A DNA stretch of 10,773 nucleotides from Elstera litoralis (GTDB lineage Bacteria; Pseudomonadota; Alphaproteobacteria; Elsterales; Elsteraceae): the NCBI RefSeq assembly GCF_000963705.1, contig NZ_LAJY01000267.1, forward strand, positions 1-10,773. The letters are read 5' to 3'. Within the stretch, counting starts at the first letter, position 1. Every line of letters begins with the position of its first letter. A program made the position numbers and the translations under genes. A model generated the notes under the pieces. The model was not told the DNA's origin and searched no databases. It saw nothing but the letters and a program-made list of their open reading frames with translations. This document shows, piece after piece, positions 1 to 5,789 of the stretch.

Positions 1-68
1 GGCAGATCGCCCCGCATCGGGAACTCGGTGGCGGGCAGGAAAACAGAGGTCTTGTAATCGCGGGTCAT
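1..68 (-). CDS. ileS: Isoleucyl-tRNA synthetase, N-terminal fragment (runs off the left edge)
   Basis: Only the first 22 codons lie in the window, read leftwards from the ATG at 68-66. They translate to MTRDYKTSVFLPATEFPMRG followed by DL. The DYK...VFLP.T.FPMRG.LP pattern is the typical start of bacterial class Ia isoleucyl-tRNA synthetase, the cytoplasmic enzyme that charges tRNA-Ile. The catalytic HIGH and KMSKS motifs would lie outside the window. No strong Shine-Dalgarno sequence precedes the ATG. The gene is divergent from the solute-binding protein gene at 274. The call rests on a short but distinctive stretch, so the family is likely; whether the gene is intact cannot be judged. Confidence 0.82.
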   Translation of the reverse strand, partial: MTRDYKTSVFLPATEFPMRGDL

Positions 69-273
69 GGCCGGGCTTTGCACGCTTATCAGTCATTTGG
101 GAAGGCAGACCGTTCCAGAAACGCCCGCCGGGCGCAAGTGCTGAAAGAATTTTGCCCCGCAGGTCATACGTGCGTTGGCGCTTAGAAGCGCTGGTCATCC
201 CGGTAAGACGGGTGTAGCGTATTTGACTTAATTGCACCGGCCACAGCGCGCAAAGCGCATAGGGGGCAGTAGC
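69..273. other. Divergent intergenic region between ileS and the solute-binding protein gene
   Basis: These 205 bases hold no convincing gene and should contain the start signals for both divergent genes. A TTGACT at 223-228 resembles a -35 box for the rightward gene, but no good -10 follows at 16-18 bases. A short hairpin GCGCT-TAGA-AGCGC lies at 178-191 with no following T-run, so it is not a standard terminator. AGGGGG at 261-266 is the ribosome binding site of the rightward gene. Confidence 0.5.
261..266 (+). promoter_or_regulatory. Ribosome binding site deciding the start of the solute-binding protein
   Basis: AGGGGG lies seven bases before the ATG at 274. It favours that ATG over an in-frame TTG at 232, which has no comparable site and would add 14 residues in front of an already long signal-peptide n-region. 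Confidence 0.6.
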
Positions 274-1125
274 ATGGGGTCACGAAGCGACCAATTCGCG
301 CCGACCTCGCCGGCATCTCGCAAGTCGAGGGCTCGGTTTCTCCTTCTCTGTGCCTATGGGGTTGCGGCGGCCTCCCTGAGCGTGCCAAGCGGGGCTTTCG
401 CGCAATCCCTTCTGCCCTCCCCCATTCACCTGTCGACCGGCGATGATTACCCGCCGTTTTCCTCCAAAACCGAAGCCGATGGCGGCGCGGCGATGGCCTT
501 GGTGAAGGCGGTTTTCGCCGAACTCAAGCTGCCGCTAACGGTGGAAGTCGAGCCGTGGATGCGCGGGCGCTCCCGCACGCTGGAAAACCAGATCGACGGC
601 ACCTTTCCCTATGTGCCGACGCCGGAGCGGCTAGGGCAGTTCCGCTATTCCCGCCCGCTGGCGAGTATCAAAATTCGCCTGTTCACGCGGCCCGGCACGC
701 CCCTTGCGGGCTTACCAATGGCACTGGTGAACGGTCAAACCCTGTGTATTGCCCGAGGCACCGCCCCCTCGGCCCCGTCGCGGCTGCTTTTGGAGGGTCA
801 GCACGTGACGCTGGTCGATGGCAGCGACGTTGCGACCTGCCTCAAGCTGTTGCTCGCCCGCCGCGTCGATATTGTGCAAACCCATGAGCAAATCGCCTAT
901 CGGATGCTCCGTGAAATGGGGCAGCCCGTCGAGAGCATCACGCCGATCGGCGGGGACGATCCGCGCAGTTTCGAGGAAACCGGGCTCCACCTCATCGTCT
1001 CGCGCAAACACCCCCAGGGCGCGGCGTTGATCGAAGCCTTCGATCGGGGGCTGACGACGCTGCGGGACAATGGCCGCTTTGCCGAAATCCTCTCGCGCTA
1101 CGGGCTCACACTACCGTCGAGCTGA
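274..1125 (+). CDS. Exported solute-binding protein, SBP_bac_3 family (orphan)
   Basis: A 283-residue protein. Residues 1-43 look like a Sec signal peptide: a basic stretch RKSRAR at about 16-21, then a hydrophobic core (FLLLCAYGVAAASLSV), then a probable signal peptidase I site after AFA (41-43). The mature part starts like family 3 periplasmic binding proteins (TGDDYPPFSS, 55-64). It continues with WMRGRSRT and then GTFPYVPTPERL...FRYSRPL (about 109-129), the usual order in amino-acid-type binding proteins, and ends with the common NGRFAEILSRYGL. No permease or ATPase gene of the polar amino acid transport type adjoins it, so it may serve a distant transporter or act as a periplasmic sensor or accessory. 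The ligand cannot be predicted. Its last 20 bases overlap the convergent 3' end of ctaA. The start is set by the AGGGGG at 261-266. Confidence 0.85.
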   Translation: MGSRSDQFAPTSPASRKSRARFLLLCAYGVAAASLSVPSGAFAQSLLPSPIHLSTGDDYPPFSSKTEADGGAAMALVKAVFAELKLPLTVEVEPWMRGRSRTLENQIDGTFPYVPTPERLGQFRYSRPLASIKIRLFTRPGTPLAGLPMALVNGQTLCIARGTAPSAPSRLLLEGQHVTLVDGSDVATCLKLLLARRVDIVQTHEQIAYRMLREMGQPVESITPIGGDDPRSFEETGLHLIVSRKHPQGAALIEAFDRGLTTLRDNGRFAEILSRYGLTLPSS

Positions 1126-2171
1126 CCCGCAGCCGGTGACAGAGCCCCAGCGCTGCCGTCAACAGCACGACCGCCCCGGCCTGATGGGCGGCCCCCAAAT
1201 CGACGGGCACTTGGTAGAGCAGCGTTAGAATCCCCAAGGCGATTTGCAGCGACACCGCGCCGATCAGGCGAGCAGCCACCCCCGAACGGAAGGGCAGCGG
1301 TTCCACAGGCCAACCGTCAGGCCCAGGCTCCAGCGGCAACCGCCATCGCCAGCACCCGATGGTGAAACTGCACAGCGGCGTGATTCTCGAAGATATTCTG
1401 AACGACCGATAGGGCCGGATTACGATAGTCAGGCGGCACCAACCCGTCGCCCATGAAGGGAAACTCGTTATAGATCATCCCCGCATCGAGCCCGGCAACG
1501 AAGGCCCCCGCCAGAATCGTCACCGCGATAAGGGCGAGAAACCCCGTCGCCGCGCGCTTTTCGGCGGCACGGTTCGGCGTGGCCGCGCGCGGCTGCACGA
1601 GCCCGAAGGCCGTCCACAGGGTAAGTGCATAGATCACCAGCGCCATGCCGAGGTGCGTCGCCAGCCGATAGGCGCTGACGGCGGGCACATCGCGCAGCCC
1701 GCTCGCGACCATCCACCAGCCAATCGCCCCTTGTAGGCCGCCCAGGGCAAAAAGCAGCAAAACCCGCCGCTTCAACGCCCCGTCGAACGCGCCGCGCAGC
1801 CAGAAAATCAACATCGGCACGGCAAAGACCACGCCGATCAACCGCCCCCACAGCCGATGGATGAACTCCCACCAGAAGATCGTCTTGAACTCCGCAAGGC
1901 TCATGCCCCGGTTGACCTGCTGATACTGCGGGCTTTGCTGGTAGAGGGTGAATTGCGTTTGCCAATCGGCCTCCGACAAAGGCGGCAACGTGCCGCTGAT
2001 CGGCTCCCAGCGCACGATGGAAAGACCGCTTTCCGTCAGCCGCGTCACCCCGCCGATGACCACCATCGCAAAGATCATCGCCGCCCCGAAGAACAGCCAG
2101 AGCGCCACCGCGCGGCGGGCGGGCGGGGCAAGAGCGGGGCGGGCGGTAGCGGTCAGCGTGGAAACAGACAT
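1106..2171 (-). pseudogene. ctaA: Heme A synthase CtaA (COX15 family), reading frame broken near 1300-1340
   Basis: CtaA is a polytopic inner-membrane enzyme that converts heme O to heme A for aa3-type cytochrome oxidases. From the ATG at 2171 (AAGG just upstream; a GTG at 2183 is an alternative) the frame runs 284 codons to a TGA at 1319-1317. It shows GGVTRLTESGLS, WEFIHRLWGR (H105), ATHLGMA (H173) and QFHHR (H270/H271). The expected C-terminal part continues in another frame from about 1310 to the stop at 1106-1108, with LQIALGILTLLYQVPVDLG and the last conserved histidine in AAHQAGA. Hydrophobic sequence WSLGLTVGLWNR in the third frame would complete the broken helix, suggesting two one-base losses; a single one-base gain also restores the length. 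Repaired length is about 354-355 residues, normal for the family. All four heme-ligand histidine positions survive, so a sequencing indel is a serious alternative to true decay. It is the second gene of the cyclase unit, 17 bases downstream of the cyclase stop. Confidence 0.85.
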
Positions 2172-2188
2172 GAAAGCCTTCACTTCGG

Positions 2189-3928
2189 TCAGCGCAGGTC
2201 GGGGAGATCCACGGCGTGCGGTAGGGCAAAAAGCGTCATGGGCGCGGTGCGCCCGCGCGGAACAATAGAATGCTCGGCGGCCCCTTCAAGCCTTATCCCC
2301 GCTCTTTCCAGCACGATTTCAGAAACGACGAGCTGGGCCTTGAAGTCTTTCGACAGGCCTTCGAGGCGGGAGGCGGTATTGACCGTATCGCCGATAGCGG
2401 TGAGGCCGAAGGCGAGGCCGTGACCCATTTCCCCCACAATCGCAAGCCCTTGGTGAATGCCGATGCCCATGCGCAACGGCGCGTCAAGATCATGGGCGAA
2501 GTCGGCATTGAGCGCGTCCAGCCGTTCCGCCATGCGGCGCGCGGCGCGCAGGGCCGAGCGCGCGGCATAGGGCGGGTCTTCCCGCTCATAGCCGAACAGC
2601 GCCATCACCCCATCGCCGCTAAACTGCGTCACCGTGCCGCCCGCAGCGCCAATCGCCTCGCCCATCTCGGCAAAATAGCGGTTCAGAATGAAGACGATAT
2701 CGAAGGGTAGTTTCTGTTCCGACAGGCTGGTGAAACCGCGCAAATCGGCAAACAGCACGGCGATTTCCATTTCCATGCCATGCGTCTGCTCGGGCCGGGC
2801 GAACCCATCTTGCGGCAGGGCATGGGCGGGCAAGAGCGGCGTGATTTCGATATCCTGCTGCGGGCGAATCTGGCAGGCGAGGCGCACGGTCGGCGGGGCG
2901 GAAATCCGGGCGAGCACGCGGGCTTCATTGGCGTCGGGCGGCGGCAGGCTGTCGCCGCCCTGGCCGATACGCACCCGGCAGGTGGAACAGCGCCCGCGCC
3001 CACCGCAAACGGAGGCGTGGGGGATATTGCTCATGCGGCTGATTTCCAGCAGCGTGCGCCCGCGCGGCACCGCCACCATGCGCCCACCGTGGTACTGCAC
3101 CCGCACCCGCCCGCGCCGCCCTTCGATTTGGCTGCGCAGAATGCGGGCGACGACCACGAGGCCGAGCCCAGCGAGCAGGGCAAAGCGCAACCCATCGCGC
3201 AACGCTAGCAGATGCGCGGCATCCTCCGGTTTTGGCAGTTTCATGCTGGCAATCGCCTGCGCCTGCCACGCCGGATCGCGCATCATCACCATCACTTCGC
3301 GGCCGGTTTGGAAAAAGCTGATGAGCACCAGCACGGGCATGAGCAGGGCAAAGGCGAAGAGCCAGGGCCGGGCTTTAGGGAACCACGGCTTCAGGCGCAG
3401 CCAATAATGCAGGCCGATACAGCCGTGCAACCAAGCAAACACCAGGGTTCCGGCTTGAAGAAGCTGTTTTTCGGTGCCGAACAGGCTCCAGAGCACATAG
3501 GTATAACTATCTTGCAGATCATAAAGGTCGAAAGCGACGCGGGTGCTGACGACATGCTCGATCAGCATATAAGGGATCAAGGCCCCGGTGAGCAGTTGCG
3601 CCGCCTCCCAACGCTTCAGCCGGAAGGACCGCCGCCGAAAGATCGCCCAATAGGCAAGGCCGACGTGGATCGTCACGGCGCTCAGCAGCGTATAGGTGCC
3701 GGTTTTCGACCACCAGGGCGACATGAAATCGCCCTGCCACGCCTGCATTGCATCGAGCGACACCAGCCCGACCAGATGATTGCTGAAATGGGTGAGGATA
3801 TAGCTGAACAGGACCAGCCCGCTTATCAGCCGCAGGCGATTGACGATTTGGGCGGCGGTGAAATTCCACGGCATTACAAGGCGCGGCGGCGCGGCGCGTT
3901 GGCTTTTTAACGGCAGGTTCATGGTCAT
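2189..3928 (-). CDS. cyaC: Redox-type class III nucleotide cyclase: diheme-type membrane anchor + [2Fe-2S] ferredoxin + cyclase domain (CyaC-like)
   Basis: A 579-residue fusion. Residues 33-263 hold about six membrane helices resembling the cytochrome-b anchor of succinate dehydrogenase, with histidines at 47, 51, 88, 125, 168 and 174. Residues 270-365 form a ferredoxin domain with C308-x5-C314-x2-C317 and C352, the spacing of adrenodoxin-type [2Fe-2S] proteins. Residues 385-570 form a class III cyclase domain with metal-binding D395 (FADLRGFT) and D439 (FSGDGVMALFG), plus N517 and R521 (GDTVNTASRLE). This is the architecture of Sinorhizobium meliloti CyaC, a quinone-responsive diheme adenylate cyclase; by analogy it makes cAMP at the cytoplasmic face according to quinone redox state (inferred). 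Oddly, the position normally holding the adenine-contacting Lys (KF.GDG) is Q435, with T510 at the second specificity position. The ATG at 3928 is chosen because GGGGA lies six bases upstream. The frame stays open upstream to about 4111, but that part is not family-like. First gene of a unit with ctaA. Confidence 0.9.
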   Translation of the reverse strand: MTMNLPLKSQRAAPPRLVMPWNFTAAQIVNRLRLISGLVLFSYILTHFSNHLVGLVSLDAMQAWQGDFMSPWWSKTGTYTLLSAVTIHVGLAYWAIFRRRSFRLKRWEAAQLLTGALIPYMLIEHVVSTRVAFDLYDLQDSYTYVLWSLFGTEKQLLQAGTLVFAWLHGCIGLHYWLRLKPWFPKARPWLFAFALLMPVLVLISFFQTGREVMVMMRDPAWQAQAIASMKLPKPEDAAHLLALRDGLRFALLAGLGLVVVARILRSQIEGRRGRVRVQYHGGRMVAVPRGRTLLEISRMSNIPHASVCGGRGRCSTCRVRIGQGGDSLPPPDANEARVLARISAPPTVRLACQIRPQQDIEITPLLPAHALPQDGFARPEQTHGMEMEIAVLFADLRGFTSLSEQKLPFDIVFILNRYFAEMGEAIGAAGGTVTQFSGDGVMALFGYEREDPPYAARSALRAARRMAERLDALNADFAHDLDAPLRMGIGIHQGLAIVGEMGHGLAFGLTAIGDTVNTASRLEGLSKDFKAQLVVSEIVLERAGIRLEGAAEHSIVPRGRTAPMTLFALPHAVDLPDLR

Positions 3929-3965
3929 CGTCGGTCCCCAGCCCTGTCGGTCCAACCAGCGTTTG

Positions 3966-3983
3966 ATGCAAAGCGGCTTGCAT
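3966..3983. promoter_or_regulatory. Dyad ATGCAA-N6-TTGCAT, candidate operator
   Basis: Six-base arms form a perfect inverted repeat around AGCGGC, giving 18 bp overall, a size typical of a dimeric transcription factor site. It lies 37 bp before the cyclase start codon and about 100 bp before the ABC operon. It does not match the CRP (TGTGA-N6-TCACA) or FNR (TTGAT-N4-ATCAA) consensus. The symmetry is seen; the regulatory role is inferred. Confidence 0.35.
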
Positions 3984-4070
3984 TTTTCGCAACACAGTCT
4001 AAATCGGCGCAGCAGTGGCGGCAATTGGTCGCTGCGCCGGGGCTTTTCCCGGCAGAATGGTAAGGCAGGC

Positions 4071-4076
4071 AAGGAG
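4071..4076 (+). promoter_or_regulatory. Ribosome binding site AAGGAG of the ABC ATPase gene
   Basis: A full AAGGAG lies seven bases before a TTG at 4084 but sixteen bases before the ATG at 4093. The spacing supports the TTG start, while family alignment (proteins starting MIE...) would favour the ATG. The two differ by three residues. Confidence 0.55.
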
Positions 4077-4083
4077 TCCCACC

Positions 4084-5034
4084 TTGGTTCCCATGATTGA
4101 GGCCCAGGCACTGACCAAATCGTTCGGCGGCACCGATGCGGTGCGGGACGTTAGCTTTTCCGTCGCCAAGGGCGAAGTGCTCGGTTTTCTCGGCCCGAAC
4201 GGCGCGGGCAAATCGACCACGATGAAAATGATAACCGGCTTTCTCACGCCGACGCGCGGCACGGCCCGCGTCTGTGGGCACGATATTCTGACGCAAACAA
4301 GGGCGGCCCAGCGCCGCCTTGGCTATTTGCCCGAAGGCGCACCCGCCTATGGCGATATGACGCCCTTCGGCCTGCTCAGCTTCGTTGCCGATGTGCGCGG
4401 CCTGAAGGGGGCTGAGCGCCGCAAGCGGATCGAGGCGGCCTTGGATGCGGCCCAGGTGCGCGGCGTCGTGCATCAGCCTATCGACACGCTCTCCAAAGGC
4501 TTCAAGCGCCGCGTCGGGCTCGCACAGGCGCTGCTGCACGATCCCGATGTGCTGATTCTTGATGAGCCGACCGACGGGCTCGACCCCAATCAAAAGCATG
4601 ACGTGCGCAGCCTCATTCGCGAGATGGCCCCGGAGAAGGCTATTCTGATTTCCACTCATATTCTGGAAGAAGTCGAGGCCCTTTGTTCTCGTACGCTCGT
4701 CATCGCCCGTGGATGCATCGTTGCCGATAATACCCCGGCGGAACTGCTGCGCCGCGACCCGCTGCACGGGGCCGTCATTCTATCGGTCGTGGCCGCCGCC
4801 CGCTCGGCGCTGCTGCCGAAGCTTCAGTTGATCCCCGGCGTGCTCGCGGTGGCCGAAGAGGGCGAAACCCTCGTCGTGCGCCCGGTGCCGGGCCGCGAAG
4901 CCGATGTGCTGGCGGGGCTGACGCAGGCGATTCGCGCCGAAAATTGGCCCGTCGCCGAAATTTATCAGCAGCGCGGGCGGCTCGATGTCGTCTTCCGCAC
5001 GCTCACCACCGATGCGCGCGCGCGCGCGGCCTGA
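4084..5034 (+). CDS. ABC transporter ATP-binding protein, GldA-like
   Basis: The cytoplasmic ATPase of an ABC-2-type complex, 316 residues from the TTG at 4084, or 313 from the ATG at 4093. Numbering from that ATG: Walker A GPNGAGKS at 34-41; LGYLPE at 76-81, where the Q-loop carries Glu as is usual in GldA/CcmA-type ATPases; signature LSKGF at 133-137; Walker B LILDEPT at 154-160; D-loop GLDP at 162-165; switch His at 189 (STHILEE). All catalytic elements are present. A C-terminal extension of about 90 residues is typical of GldA-like subunits. An alternating GC tract (5014-5028) encodes the arginine/alanine tail RARARAA. First gene of a four-gene operon: the permease starts 17 bases downstream after its own GAGGAG. 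The likely role is to power export or membrane remodelling with the next three genes. The substrate is unknown; gliding is not implied. Confidence 0.9.
   Translation: MVPMIEAQALTKSFGGTDAVRDVSFSVAKGEVLGFLGPNGAGKSTTMKMITGFLTPTRGTARVCGHDILTQTRAAQRRLGYLPEGAPAYGDMTPFGLLSFVADVRGLKGAERRKRIEAALDAAQVRGVVHQPIDTLSKGFKRRVGLAQALLHDPDVLILDEPTDGLDPNQKHDVRSLIREMAPEKAILISTHILEEVEALCSRTLVIARGCIVADNTPAELLRRDPLHGAVILSVVAAARSALLPKLQLIPGVLAVAEEGETLVVRPVPGREADVLAGLTQAIRAENWPVAEIYQQRGRLDVVFRTLTTDARARAA
5014..5028. repeat. Alternating GC dinucleotide tract at the end of the ATPase gene
   Basis: Fifteen bases of strict G/C alternation encode the arginine/alanine tail just before the stop codon. Such tracts can slip during replication and can adopt Z-DNA, but here a length change would only alter the last residues and the stop. 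Confidence 0.6.
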
Positions 5035-5051
5035 TCCCGAGGAGTTTGCTC

Positions 5052-5787
5052 ATGGTTCCGGCTTTTGCTGTGTTCAAGCGCGAGATTGCGAGCTATTTCG
5101 CAACGCCGCTTGCCTATGTTTTTCTGGTGATCTTCCTGGTGCTCGCCACGTCCCTAACCTTCTACATGGGGAATTTCTTCGAGCGCGGGCAGGCCGATCT
5201 TCAGGCTTTTTTCAATTTCCTGCCGTGGCTGTACCTCTTCCTCGTTCCGGCCCTGTCGATGCGGCTTTGGGCGGACGAGCGCAAGAGCGGCACGATTGAA
5301 CTGCTGCTGACCTTGCCGCTCGCCGTAGGGCATGCGGTGGTGGGGAAATTCCTCGCCTCCTGGGCCTTTTTGCGCGGTCGGGCTGCTGCTGGCGTTTCCG
5401 CTGGTCATCGCCGTTTCGGTGCTGGGCACGCCCGACTATGGCGTGATCGCCGCCAGCGCTATCGGCGCGCTGCTGTTGAGCGGGGCGTTTCTTGCCATTG
5501 GCTCGGCCATGTCGGCGCTGACGCGCAATCAGGTGATCGCCTTCGTGCTGACCGCGACGGTCTGCTTCCTGGTGACGGCCTCCGGTACCAGCTTGGTGAC
5601 GGGGGCTTTTGCGAATTGGGCACCGACAGCGCTGGTGGAATTCGTCAGCGGCTTTAGCGCGCTCACCCATTTCGCCAATCTCCAGCGCGGCATTATCGAT
5701 GCGCGCGATGTTCTCTACTTCGGCTCGCTGATCGTCGGGTTTCTGACGATTACCGCGCTGATCGTCGATTTGAAGAAGGCGGAATAG
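5052..5787 (+). pseudogene. ABC-2 permease, GldF-like, with a one-base frameshift at a T5 run
   Basis: The membrane subunit expected to pair with the upstream ATPase. The first part, from the ATG at 5052 (GAGGAG seven bases before), has a short cytoplasmic start (AVFKREIASYFATPLAY), hydrophobic helices, and the family hallmark WADERKSGTIELLLTLP. At about codon 107, after FLASWAF, the frame breaks: the natural continuation CAVGLLLAFPLVIAVSVLG lies in the +1 frame, which then reads to the TAG at 5785-5787 with four more helices and a KKAE tail. Removing one T from the run at 5367-5371 gives a continuous 244-residue protein, normal for GldF. As sequenced, the first frame would run to 5657 with an unrelated polar tail. 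Flanking genes are intact and spaced as in an operon (17 bases before, 2 bases after). A homopolymer sequencing error is therefore likely; real inactivation is possible. Confidence 0.85.
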
Positions 5788-5789
5788 CC

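Larger units (their letters stand above)
3929..4083. promoter_or_regulatory. Divergent control region between the cyclase gene and the Gld-like ABC operon
   Basis: These 155 bases separate two divergent start sites and should carry both promoters. The AT-rich core is at about 3962-4004. Rightwards, TTGCAT (3978-3983) followed by CTAAAT (3999-4004) is a weak promoter candidate with a short 15-base spacer. Leftwards, TTGCGA (3993-3988) followed by GCATCA after 17 bases is similarly weak. Neither is firm enough to call alone. The perfect dyad at 3966-3983 overlaps both candidates. Confidence 0.4.

Noticed and set aside
178..191. Hairpin GCGCT-TAGA-AGCGC as a terminator
   Set aside because: The stem is only five pairs, no T-run follows on either strand, and it lies upstream of both neighbouring genes.
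223..251. TTGACT as the -35 of a promoter for the solute-binding protein
   Set aside because: No sequence resembling TATAAT occurs 15-19 bases downstream.
3212..3910. 232-codon plus-strand open frame inside the cyclase gene
   Set aside because: It is antisense to the conserved membrane anchor and has no recognisable motif or start signal.
3929..4111. 61-residue N-terminal extension of the cyclase in the same frame
   Set aside because: It crosses the divergent control region and the ABC gene start, is not hydrophobic or family-like, and a good ribosome binding site precedes the ATG at 3928.
5361..5382. Programmed frameshifting in the permease gene
   Set aside because: The needed change is +1 at GCC TTT TTG, without a rare codon, stop codon, internal Shine-Dalgarno or evident stimulatory structure; an indel error is simpler.
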